Of a stretch of DNA of 16,325 nt, positions 1 to 7,211 are shown piece after piece. Source of the DNA: an uncultured Christensenellaceae bacterium (GTDB lineage Bacteria; Bacillota; Clostridia; Christensenellales; Pumilibacteraceae); NCBI GenBank assembly GCA_910588315.1, contig CAJUQF010000040.1, forward strand, positions 1 to 16,325. Reading direction: 5' to 3'. The stretch's first letter is position 1; every line of letters begins with the position of its first letter. The translations under genes and the position numbers were made by a program. The notes below the pieces were generated by a model. It was not told the DNA's origin and did no database searches. It saw only the letters and a program-made list of their open reading frames with translations.

Positions 1-3000
1 TAGTAAGTCGTCGTACCGTACGCCTGATTTATAAGTTCGGTCGAGATCGTTACGCCGTCTGCATCGACCGTAACATAGTCCTTATTCATCGTCGACGGGG
101 TAGATCGCGAAGTGTCCCACTCATCCGAACCTCTGCGCGTGAGCGACGTGACAGTGAGCGTCGTGTCGAATTCGCCGGCGAGTTTGACGGGCGTCGTTTG
201 CCCGTAAACTATTTCCGCGGCGGTCTCGGTAAGATACGCCGTGCGATAATCCGCGACTTTCGCGCCGAAGTAGTAGTTATCGATATACATGACGCAACCC
301 TGCACTTCTGACGGATTCGATGCGGGACAGCATATATATGTCGCGCAGAACTCGCCTGCCGGGATCTCGATACGGAACGTACCTTTTTCGCCCGTCGCGC
401 TATCCAAAAGCCTCGTTTCGTTGCGCGTGTTGCCGTTAAACCAAACGAATGTGAAATTGGGAGTTTTGCCGTTCGTCACTATCTCGTAATCGAACGACAA
501 TACTATAACTTTATCGTTTGGAACATTGTAGCGTTTCCACCAGGTATTTTTGCCCTCTACGCTGAACGTCATTATGCCGTTATCCGCACCGCCGCCGTTT
601 ATCGCGCCGGTCGCATGACCTTGCACCGCAAGCTCGGGTCGATACTCGAGCCTGTTGTTGCCGTTGCCGTCGTCGCCGACGCGCCACATTGCCGTGTCCT
701 GGCACGTTCCGACATTGCCATTGTTAGTCTCGAACAATCTCGTCTCGTCATAATTAGTGTAATAAATAAGATTACTCGTAAGCATGAATTCCACGGTCTT
801 GCCGTTGTCGAACGTCACGTAATAAGTCGTAGCGCCGTACGCCTGATCGATAAGCGCTTTTGCAAGCGTCAGTCCGTCCGCTTCGAGAGTTATGTAATCC
901 TTGTTCATCGCCGTCGGTGTGGACTTGGAGCCATCCCATTCGTCCGAACCTCTGCGCGTGAGCGATACGACGTTAAGCGTCGGATCGAACTCGCCCGCAA
1001 GCTTGACGGTCATCGGCTGACCGTGTACGACGTCCGACGCGGTTTGCGTGAGCGTAGAGATGCGTTCGTCGGATATGACAAAAGCCTTTCTGTACGCACC
1101 TATGCTCGTTGCGACTTTGAGCGTATAATTATTGCAATCGAGCGCGTCGAGATCGTCGCCGTCGAGCGTCACGTTGTTACCGTTTTGCACGAATCCGATC
1201 GCAAGATCGTCGAGTTTGACAGACTGCACTATCTCCCCGTCGTGCGTCGTAAACTCCACAGCTTGACCGTTGCCTTTGACATAACCGCCGGAATTTTCGA
1301 GAATGTACGAGATATCGTCATTCCGAATAATGCGATAGTTGTCTATCATAACAAACGCATTGTCCGCCGCGGTGAATAAAGGCAGTTGTATCTTTGACAT
1401 GCGCATATCCGCATAAGCGAACCAACCGCTGTCGAACGTATGTATCTGTCCGTCTGCTATGAGATTACTGCGAACTTTATAGTAGTCGTCGCCGCTCACA
1501 TAATCGAGCGCATCATACTCGCCGAAGAAATTGGCGTTGCGGTCCTCGTCGCCGCCCGACATGATATAGAAATAAACGGAGTCTTGAGCAAGATCGCTTA
1601 TTCGATAATCGAACGTGATCCTGTACTTCTCGCCGTGCTTACCCGATGTCGCATTGTACCAATCCCAAGGATGCGAGTGGAATCTCGTAGTGAACGCCGC
1701 CATATCTCCGGCGCCTTCGGTCGAGCGTATAAACAGCGCTTTATTGCCGTCGCCGCGATCCTCGATATCCGCTATCGAGCCGCCCCAAAGCCCGCTGTTG
1801 AGCGGACTGCCCGGACTTTTCACTCCGTTAAGGTACCCGTAAAGCGTGCTTTCGTCGTAGTTGGTGTACATCAGTACGTCTACGCAATTTACGGTAAACT
1901 CTGCCGATTTGCCGTTACTAAACTCGGCGACAAACGTCACCTCGCCCCAGAAATTATCCATGAACGCCTTGGGGATCGTCAAGTATCCCGCGCCGTCCAA
2001 ACCCGTTTTCAACGTTACTCGGCTCGCAAAGTTCGTTGTCGTGTCGTTAAGACCGGTGAAGTCCCAACCGCCGTAACCGTTATCGTACTGCTTAGCTTTT
2101 TGTTTTAGCGAAGTGAGCGTTATGCCTTCGGTAAAGCTGCCGTACACCTTGATTTCGCTGTCGCGTTGCGAGTTGTACGCGACATTAGCCGTTGTGAATT
2201 CCGAAAGCGTGAACGAGTTGATTATATTTATCTCGCCGCGGAACTGCGCACCGTCCGCCGTCTCGATGACTATTGCCTTTCTACCAAGCTCGAGCGCGTT
2301 CATTACCGCCGCCGCTATAGTGAGCATATTGCCGTTTTGCGCAAATTCTACCGACTTGCCGCCTATCGTGACGCTGTCTACCGTCATGCCCTTGGTATCG
2401 AGCGTGTAATCGCCGCCTTCGTTTATGTCGTAGTCCGACGCGTCTTTCACGATATTGCTAAGCCCGCTCTTAACGACAACACGATAATCGTCGAGCATGA
2501 TGAACTTGCCGTCTGCACTTGTAAACTGCGGGAAATTGATCTTTGACAAGCGCATAGTTTCGTCATGCGTGAACCAGCCGCTGTCAAACGTATGGACCTT
2601 TCCGTCGGCGATGAGATCGAAAACCAATTCGTCACCGATCTTTACGCCGCCTTCTCCGAAGTAATTATCGTTTATATCTTCACCGGCGGCAAAGAATAAA
2701 TCAAAATAAACGTCGCCTTGATCGAAACCGTTGATCTGATAGTCGAAAGTCACGCGGTAACTGTCGCCTACACTGCGTATGACGCGATACCACTCATACT
2801 TGTATTCCATGTATTTTGTCGTGAACGCAGTGTTATCCGCAGCGCCTTCGGTCGAGCGTATAAACAGCGCTTTATTGCCGTCGCCGCGATCTTCTATATT
2901 CGCTGCCGAGTTACCCCAAAGTCCGCTGTTTAGCGGGCTGCCCGGGCGTTTTTCGCCGTTAATGTAGCCGTAAAGCGTACTCGCGTCATAATCGGTAAAC

Positions 3001-4979
3001 ATAGCTACGTTCGCGCTGTTTATCGTAAACTCCGACGTCTTACCGTTGTCGAACTCGGCTATAAACGTAACTTCGCCCCAGAACTTATCCATGAACGCCT
3101 TGGGAACAGTCAAGTATCCCGCGCCGTTCAAACCTGTTTTCAACGTTACTTGGCTCGCAAAGTTCGTAGTCGTATCGTTGCGTTCGGTAAAGTTCCAACC
3201 GCCGCCGTAGCCGTTATCGTACTGCTTTGCTTTTTGTCTGAGCGATACGAGTTCGATCGTTTCGTCAAAACTGCCGTAAACCTTGACTTCGGTATCGGTA
3301 AGCGAACGATATGTGACCGTGCCGGGCGTAAACTCCGCGACGCGGTCGTCTGTTACGCGGAACGTTTTATTAAACTCGCCTACCGGCGTCGAAACGGTAA
3401 ACACATGTTCGCCGCTCATAAGTTTTGCGATCTCTGCCGCAGATATAACTATATTACCGCTGCCGTAAGTGTGTTCCACCTCTTTGCCGTCCACTTTGAC
3501 GGTATACTCGTAACCGCTCGGATCGAACGCCGCGACATAATCGCCGCTCGCATTGAAGTCGCACTCGCCGAGTACGGGGCTGCCGTCGAGTTCGACGACT
3601 TTATAGTTGTCTATATACACCTTGCCGCCGCCCGGGAAACGCGAGTTGATTCGCACGCCCAAGCCTATCTCGTCGTACGTGTACAAAGCGCCGAAATGAT
3701 GTACTATGTCGTCGTTGCCGCCGTCCATATCGATGCGTTTGACATGCTCGCCGTCCGTGCCGCCAAAGAATAGCCGTCCGTCATCGTCGCCCGCGGTGCC
3801 GCGTGTCATATAGTCGAACGATATATAATATGTTCTGCCGCTTCTGAACTCGACCCTGCGCCAAGTATAGCCGCATTCGGGCGTTCTAAGCGTTATATAA
3901 TTGTGCAATCCGCCCATTATTTCCGTGCCGGGATCGTATGTTATCTCGAGCGCTTTGCCGCTGTTCATTTCGCTCGGCGAATCGACTATCGCCACCGAAT
4001 CGTAGAACTGATAAAGCGGGTTCTGTCCGGTATTGCTCATCGTCGTGTCGTGCTCGATCGATACGTCGTAATCGGTCGCGAAAATTATATTGCTCGTCAC
4101 GGTGAACTCGTATCTGTCGAAATTGGAAAGAAAGAGTTTATATTTCCCTACCGCCGATTTTTCGAGCCATTCCGATTTGATCGTAAAAGTATGCGCGTCG
4201 TACTCGTAGAATTCGCTCGGGACGGTGATATCGCCCTGCATGAGTTTAGTCGGCGTAGTCCTGTTGTAGCCGACGTTAAACGTAACGCCGGTCGATTTTC
4301 CGAATACAAACGACTTTACGGTCTCGTCGTCGAAAGTCGTTTTAAGCGACTGCGTTATCTCCACCGCGCACTGTTTGTCGCCGCCTTTGCTGTTTGTTAT
4401 AGCTGTCACGGTGTAACTTCCGAGCGCAAGATCCAGCACGAATTCCGACGATATAACGATCGCGCCCCTGTTGCCGTCATAAGAAACTACGGCGCTATCG
4501 AGCATATCGTCGTCGAAACGCACATAGAAAAGCGACGTTCCGTCCAATACGAACGGAAGTTCGAGATCGCCGCCGCCTATACGGTCGTACGTATAGCGTG
4601 TCTGCGTGAAATGCGGATCGCCGTCCGATACGACGGGCGGATCGACTTCGGTGCCGTTTTCCACCCATGTAGCCGTAAACACCGTATCCGCATTTACGAT
4701 ATACTTATCGCCCGGCGCATACTTTACCGAACCGAAAGCCCAACCGTCGAAAACATGGTCGGTGTATGTAAAAAACGTATTGTCCGCTACCGTGATTTCG
4801 GTACCGGCTTTATACGTTGTCTTGACCGGCGCATCGCCCGTGCCGCCGCCCGCCTCGTACGAAACCGAATACTTAACATCGGGCTTCGACTTGGGTTTAT
4901 CGTTTTTATCCGCGCACGCCGCAAGACCCATGCACAGCGCCAGCGCGCAAACGATAAGTATAACTGCTTTTCTCTTCAT
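1..4979 (-). CDS. Giant modular surface lipoprotein, probably glycan-binding (3' end beyond window)
   Basis: The frame is open from ATG 4979 to the left edge (1659 residues, no stop), so the C-terminus lies outside. The start is set by a CTCCC complement (minus GGGAG, 4985-4989) five bases upstream. Residues 1-22 form a lipoprotein signal: MKRK, a hydrophobic core, then the lipobox LAAC with Cys22 as lipid anchor. Residues ~37-105 are a Listeria-Bacteroides (InlB B/Flg_new) repeat with the typical FDGWAF and ATW signatures. From ~120 on, short Ig/X2-like modules (for example GSYTVTAITNSKGG) alternate with larger modules of about 170-185 residues at ~290-455, 655-835, 1030-1215 and 1400-1580. 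Each large module holds an ISFDY/VTFDY strand and ends in (I/L)DNY or LDDY, as in jelly-roll carbohydrate-binding modules. Residues 697-713 and 1074-1090 are identical. No catalytic domain is visible in the sequenced part. It is divergent from the ArsR-type gene. Exported lipoprotein: sure; glycan binding: inference from fold-like patterns. Confidence 0.85.
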   Translation of the reverse strand, partial: MKRKAVILIVCALALCMGLAACADKNDKPKSKPDVKYSVSYEAGGGTGDAPVKTTYKAGTEITVADNTFFTYTDHVFDGWAFGSVKYAPGDKYIVNADTVFTATWVENGTEVDPPVVSDGDPHFTQTRYTYDRIGGGDLELPFVLDGTSLFYVRFDDDMLDSAVVSYDGNRGAIVISSEFVLDLALGSYTVTAITNSKGGDKQCAVEITQSLKTTFDDETVKSFVFGKSTGVTFNVGYNRTTPTKLMQGDITVPSEFYEYDAHTFTIKSEWLEKSAVGKYKLFLSNFDRYEFTVTSNIIFATDYDVSIEHDTTMSNTGQNPLYQFYDSVAIVDSPSEMNSGKALEITYDPGTEIMGGLHNYITLRTPECGYTWRRVEFRSGRTYYISFDYMTRGTAGDDDGRLFFGGTDGEHVKRIDMDGGNDDIVHHFGALYTYDEIGLGVRINSRFPGGGKVYIDNYKVVELDGSPVLGECDFNASGDYVAAFDPSGYEYTVKVDGKEVEHTYGSGNIVISAAEIAKLMSGEHVFTVSTPVGEFNKTFRVTDDRVAEFTPGTVTYRSLTDTEVKVYGSFDETIELVSLRQKAKQYDNGYGGGWNFTERNDTTTNFASQVTLKTGLNGAGYLTVPKAFMDKFWGEVTFIAEFDNGKTSEFTINSANVAMFTDYDASTLYGYINGEKRPGSPLNSGLWGNSAANIEDRGDGNKALFIRSTEGAADNTAFTTKYMEYKYEWYRVIRSVGDSYRVTFDYQINGFDQGDVYFDLFFAAGEDINDNYFGEGGVKIGDELVFDLIADGKVHTFDSGWFTHDETMRLSKINFPQFTSADGKFIMLDDYRVVVKSGLSNIVKDASDYDINEGGDYTLDTKGMTVDSVTIGGKSVEFAQNGNMLTIAAAVMNALELGRKAIVIETADGAQFRGEINIINSFTLSEFTTANVAYNSQRDSEIKVYGSFTEGITLTSLKQKAKQYDNGYGGWDFTGLNDTTTNFASRVTLKTGLDGAGYLTIPKAFMDNFWGEVTFVAEFSNGKSAEFTVNCVDVLMYTNYDESTLYGYLNGVKSPGSPLNSGLWGGSIADIEDRGDGNKALFIRSTEGAGDMAAFTTRFHSHPWDWYNATSGKHGEKYRITFDYRISDLAQDSVYFYIMSGGDEDRNANFFGEYDALDYVSGDDYYKVRSNLIADGQIHTFDSGWFAYADMRMSKIQLPLFTAADNAFVMIDNYRIIRNDDISYILENSGGYVKGNGQAVEFTTHDGEIVQSVKLDDLAIGFVQNGNNVTLDGDDLDALDCNNYTLKVATSIGAYRKAFVISDERISTLTQTASDVVHGQPMTVKLAGEFDPTLNVVSLTRRGSDEWDGSKSTPTAMNKDYITLEADGLTLAKALIDQAYGATTYYVTFDNGKTVEFMLTSNLIYYTNYDETRLFETNNGNVGTCQDTAMWRVGDDGNGNNRLEYRPELAVQGHATGAINGGGADNGIMTFSVEGKNTWWKRYNVPNDKVIVLSFDYEIVTNGKTPNFTFVWFNGNTRNETRLLDSATGEKGTFRIEIPAGEFCATYICCPASNPSEVQGCVMYIDNYYFGAKVADYRTAYLTETAAEIVYGQTTPVKLAGEFDTTLTVTSLTRRGSDEWDTSRSTPSTMNKDYVTVDADGVTISTELINQAYGTTTY
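2080..3245 (-). repeat. Upstream copy of a 377-residue internal repeat of the lipoprotein
   Basis: This stretch is repeated about 1131 bases further along the gene (about 950-2110), a multiple of three, so the protein repeats with a 377-residue period. Bases 2842-2891 are identical over 50 nt to 1711-1760, and the flanks remain highly similar (both copies read YGYxNGxKxPGSPLNSGLWG and then EDRGDGNKALFIRSTEGA). The unit holds one jelly-roll-like module followed by two Ig/X2-like modules. Near-identity in the loop-rich part suggests recent duplication or gene conversion. Unit borders are approximate. Confidence 0.8.
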
Positions 4980-5040
4980 TTTGACTCCCGAAAAATATTC
5001 GCGATCTCGGCAAAAGCCGTATTACGCATATTACTAATTT

Positions 5041-5069
5041 ATTTTAGCACCGAATATTCTTCAATTCAA
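5041..5069 (-). promoter_or_regulatory. Sigma-A promoter of the lipoprotein gene
   Basis: On the minus strand, TTGAAT (5064-5069) and TAAAAT (5041-5046) are separated by exactly 17 bases. The predicted start is near 5034, giving a leader of about 55 nt before ATG 4979. The leader contains a small CGGC-TTTT-GCCG hairpin (5008-5019). Confidence 0.75.
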
Positions 5070-5079
5070 GTGTAAAATG

Positions 5080-5108
5080 TTGCACGATTCAATGTAATAT
5101 GCTACAAT
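5080..5108 (+). promoter_or_regulatory. Extended -10 sigma-A promoter of the ArsR-type regulator
   Basis: TTGCAC (5080-5085), a 17-base spacer, then TACAAT (5103-5108) preceded by TGC (extended -10). The start would be near 5115, with the ribosome binding site GAGGTG at 5123-5128 and ATG at 5133. It lies only 10 bases from the -35 of the divergent lipoprotein promoter, so one bound protein could affect both. Confidence 0.85.
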
Positions 5109-5123
5109 ATTACTGAAACATTG
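5090..5123. promoter_or_regulatory. Operator-like nested inverted repeats over the regulator promoter
   Basis: GTAATAT (5094-5100) and ATATTAC (5107-5113) are a perfect 7-bp inverted repeat across the -10 box. CAATGT (5090-5095) and ACATTG (5118-5123) form a second perfect pair around it, with a centre shifted by 3 bases. The sequence GTAATATGC (5094-5102) recurs in inverse orientation at 5026-5034, at the start site of the divergent lipoprotein promoter. This is the arrangement expected of operators of a winged-helix ArsR dimer repressing itself and its neighbour; binding is inferred. Confidence 0.5.
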
Positions 5124-5132
5124 AGGTGACAC

Positions 5133-6122
5133 ATGGAGAAAAACGTTATACGCGCCGATTTAAACAACAGGTCGTATCTTAAATACGCTATAGACGATCC
5201 GGACGACTATAACGATATCGCACTTATAGGCAGAGCATTGTCCTCGCCCATACGTTTGGAGATAATAAGATTGCTCGGCAACGAGTCGCTCACTCTGTCG
5301 CAAATAGCCGACAAACTCGATCTGCCGCTTTCGTCCACGTCGTTCCATTTGAAAATGTTGGAAGATTGCAAGCTGATCGGCGCGGATTATTCGGTAAAGC
5401 GAAAAGGTTCCGTGAGATGGTACACGTTTTCCGACTTCGATCTTTTGATATCGACGCGCGTCTCCAACGACAAACAGATCGACACGCCGCCGCCGTTCTC
5501 GCGCAATATACGTATCGGCGAATATATCGACGCGCTGTTTTCGTCCGATTGCGGGATCGCGACCGAGCGCGATATTATAATGGAAAACTCCCCCAACGAC
5601 GTCTTTATCGACGGCAGACGCGACGCTCAGGTGATTTGGTCGCGCAATTACGGGTTTGTGGAGTACGCCATAGAAAACGGCTACGCGCTTGCCGGAGAAC
5701 TGTCCGAGATAGGATTTTCGCTCGAACTCTGCTCGGAAGCGCTCGGTTATAACCACAACTACCCGAGCGATATCACGTTTTGGCTCAACGGCGTCGAACT
5801 CTGCACGTTCGATTGTCCGGGCGACTTCGGCAACCGTTACGGCAAATATACCCCGTCATGGTGGTATCCGGACAGCACCAAGTACGGCATACTCGTTACT
5901 ATAAACATAATCGACAGCGGCGTATATCTTAACGGCAAACTCGTCAACAAACACGTAAATATAAACAAACTCGATCTCAAAAACGGCAATCGCACACTGC
6001 TCAAGATCGGGATAAAGGACGACGCCGTGCATAAAGGCGGATTCAACCTGTTCGGCGACAAATTCGGCGATTACAACCAAAGCATCGTACTGAATGCAAC
6101 GTATAAACAAAACAAGAAATAG
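5133..6122 (+). CDS. ArsR-type winged-helix regulator with C-terminal beta-sandwich domain
   Basis: 329 residues, ATG 5133 after GAGGTG (5123-5128), stop TAG. Residues ~28-105 are an ArsR-like winged helix: LSSPIRLEIIRLL, then LSQIADKLDLPLSSTSFHLK as recognition region, then a wing ending in VRWYTFSD. No cysteine metal site of the classical ArsR/SmtB type is seen. Residues ~145-325 form a second domain rich in beta strands and aromatics (FSLELCSEALGYNHNYPSDI, FWLNGVELCTFDCPGDFGNR, PSWWYPDS, GGFNLFGDKFGDYNQSI). I recall this domain on other Firmicutes ArsR-like proteins next to carbohydrate genes; its ligand is not known to me. The gene is divergent from the giant lipoprotein gene with 153 bases between start codons and shared operator-like repeats. 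It is therefore the likely regulator of that gene and of itself. Cytosolic DNA-binding role: confident; sugar-type ligand: inference. Confidence 0.85.
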   Translation: MEKNVIRADLNNRSYLKYAIDDPDDYNDIALIGRALSSPIRLEIIRLLGNESLTLSQIADKLDLPLSSTSFHLKMLEDCKLIGADYSVKRKGSVRWYTFSDFDLLISTRVSNDKQIDTPPPFSRNIRIGEYIDALFSSDCGIATERDIIMENSPNDVFIDGRRDAQVIWSRNYGFVEYAIENGYALAGELSEIGFSLELCSEALGYNHNYPSDITFWLNGVELCTFDCPGDFGNRYGKYTPSWWYPDSTKYGILVTINIIDSGVYLNGKLVNKHVNINKLDLKNGNRTLLKIGIKDDAVHKGGFNLFGDKFGDYNQSIVLNATYKQNKK

Positions 6123-6128
6123 CAAGGT

Positions 6129-6159
6129 ATGATATTTTGTTGTTACCGAAAAATATCAT
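6129..6159. terminator. AT-rich inverted repeat between convergent genes
   Basis: ATGATATTTT (6129-6138) and AAAATATCAT (6150-6159) make a perfect 10-bp stem with an 11-base loop, placed between the stop of the regulator (6122) and the stop of the PIN gene (6156-6158). It could end transcription from either side, but there is no clean U-run after the stem and it has no GC pairs at its base, so it is only a weak terminator candidate. Confidence 0.3.
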
Positions 6160-6575
6160 TCATCTTCATTATTAAGTATAATTTCTATCATCTGTTTCGG
6201 TGTAACAATAAATGGCTTCAACGGGAAATGTTTTATATTTCCCGTAACAAGATACGCTTCGCTTTGTTCTCTCGCCGTCATTGTTACTTCATAGAAAACT
6301 TTATCGTCATTATCGGAAAACCACTCGTCAATATTTTTTTCATCAATAGCGATCCCGCTATTTTTAAAATCGCTTAAAAAACCATCGATATCCTATTTTA
6401 TAAAAGGAAACTTCCCGCGCGATAAAACCTCGATATATTCATTCAAAATCTTATCGTTATATAGCGGAATAATAGATCCGCCGAGAGATAAGCTTACTAC
6501 AATCCCGGGGATCGAATCGCTTTTTAAAAACGCCGAAACAATTACGTTCGTATCCAATACGGCATAATATTTCAT
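6156..6575 (-). pseudogene. PIN-domain toxin of a RelB/PIN toxin-antitoxin pair, interrupted by an amber codon
   Basis: From ATG 6575 the frame reads a PIN domain (COG1569-type putative toxin, an endoribonuclease family): AVLDTNVIVSAFLK with acidic Asp8, then NEYIEVLSRGKF with Glu46. A TAG codon stops it after Lys60 (6393-6395). Reading on in the same frame gives the rest of the family without any other break: DNDDKVFYEV with the acidic Asp90/Asp91, then EAYLVTGNIKHFP and a KPFIVTP end, with stop TGA at 6156-6158. Total length is 139 codons including the amber, the usual family length. The start overlaps the antitoxin stop (ATGA). The 60-residue product lacks the C-terminal half and part of the acidic site, so it should be inactive. 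TAG is a normal stop for four other genes here, so recoding is unlikely; readthrough or a sequencing error remain possible. Confidence 0.85.
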
Positions 6576-6865
6576 TCGCCGTACCTTTCCGCGCGCGCCG
6601 CGTCGATTTCCGCATTTATCTCATCGAGCGACATATCCGCCACTCCCGATTCGATCGCCCTTTCGCTCGATCTTTTCAGTGCGGCTATCCCCTTGTTTTT
6701 TATATCGTCCACGCGCATACTGAACGGCACACCGTTTTCCTGAATAAGCCTTGTCATGCACATGCGCAGATAAACTTGTAAATCGATCCCTAACTTTGCG
6801 CAGATAAGACTCGCCTGTGCCTTTGATACATCGTCTGTTCTGAATTGAATAAGTGTGCTTGCCAT
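6572..6865 (-). CDS. RelB/DinJ-family antitoxin
   Basis: 97 residues from ATG 6865. This start is chosen over an in-frame one at 6922 because a perfect GGAGG (6872-6876) sits six bases upstream and the promoter lies between the two. Residues ~1-45 are a ribbon-helix-helix DNA-binding domain (STLIQFRTDD strand, then two helices with AKLGIDLQVYLRMCMTR), followed by the family-typical GVPFSM turn. The C-terminus (MSLDEINAEIDAARAERYGE) is the toxin-wrapping helix type. In this family the protein neutralises its partner toxin and represses its own operon. It overlaps the PIN gene by four bases (ATGA), so the two are translationally coupled. With the toxin broken by an amber codon, the antitoxin is probably now an orphan. 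Confidence 0.9.
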   Translation of the reverse strand: MASTLIQFRTDDVSKAQASLICAKLGIDLQVYLRMCMTRLIQENGVPFSMRVDDIKNKGIAALKRSSERAIESGVADMSLDEINAEIDAARAERYGE

Positions 6866-6893
6866 ATCAAGCCTCCATACCGTTAGTGTAATC

Positions 6894-6922
6894 ATTATAA
6901 CACATAATATGTACAACTGCAA
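6894..6922 (-). promoter_or_regulatory. Extended -10 promoter of the toxin-antitoxin operon, with palindromes
   Basis: On the minus strand, TTGCAG (6917-6922), 17-base spacer, TATAAT (6894-6899) preceded by TGT (extended -10). The start would be near 6887, about 22 nt before the antitoxin ATG. A perfect palindrome ACATA-A-TATGT (6902-6912) lies in the spacer, and GTGT (6886-6889) with ACAC (6900-6903) frame the -10. Either could be the RelB-type operator; that is inference. Confidence 0.85.
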
Positions 6923-6957
6923 GCATTTGTAAACATTTCGATAATTTTATTAACAAA

Positions 6958-6994
6958 AAAAGTCGAATCTCATATTTTATAAGATTCGACTTTT
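6958..6994 (-). terminator. Intrinsic terminator downstream of argS
   Basis: A 13-bp perfect stem, AAAAGTCGAATCT (6958-6970) with AGATTCGACTTTT (6982-6994), and an 11-base AT-rich loop. On the minus strand the stem is followed by seven T (6957-6951 region), a good U-tract, so it ends minus-strand transcripts from argS and insulates the toxin-antitoxin promoter just beyond. The plus strand has a shorter T run. Confidence 0.8.
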
Positions 6995-7009
6995 ATGCCA
7001 AACCTACAA

Positions 7010-7106
7010 AACCGAGCTGCAACGATGACCCGAATCATGACGGCGAGAAGCTAAGCCGACGAACCGATACGACTCGGTTATTTTTCCGACCGACAACGGC
7101 GTGTCA
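7010..7106. other. Non-coding stretch between the argS terminator and repeat copy C
   Basis: No gene is seen. AACCGAG (7010-7016) and CTCGGTT (7073-7079) are a distant inverted pair. Part of this stretch (about 7085-7106) loosely resembles the region before copy B, so the repeat element may extend into it in diverged form. Confidence 0.35.
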
Positions 7107-7211
7107 GACGGGCAACAGGTGACGTGGCGGCGACAGGAACGTAGACCCACCTACGTGACTGAGCCGACACGGCACACGTAGTTCGTATACGTCGATGTAT
7201 ACGACGCCGAG
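7107..7211. repeat. Intergenic repeat, copy C, directly after the argS stop
   Basis: It aligns end to end with 9290-9395: both begin GACGGGCAACAGG and end GATGTATACG(T/A)CGCCGAG. It holds two hairpins. The first is ACGTAG-ACCCAC-CTACGT (7139-7156), where the other copies have GTGTAG/CTACAC, so two base pairs have changed on both sides. The second is TCGTATAC-GTCGAT-GTATACGA (7183-7204). The last base touches the argS stop codon (7212-7214). Confidence 0.75.

Noticed and set aside
3903..5075. Long plus-strand open frames opposite the lipoprotein gene (for example 3903-5075, 615-1379, 1440-2108)
   Set aside because: They lie antisense in register with the lipoprotein codons, are rich in Arg and Val as expected from reverse-complemented repeats, and show no family motifs. 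The minus frame has signal peptide, lipobox, promoter and ribosome binding site.
6129..6377. Possible 82-residue plus-strand protein after the ArsR-type gene
   Set aside because: It overlaps the C-terminal half of the PIN gene, which is recognisable in the opposite strand; no ribosome binding site.
6393..6395. TAG as a recoded sense codon (Gln or pyrrolysine) in the PIN gene
   Set aside because: TAG ends ychF exactly at the conserved C-terminus and also ends tilS, trmN6 and the ArsR-type gene, so it is a normal stop in this genome.
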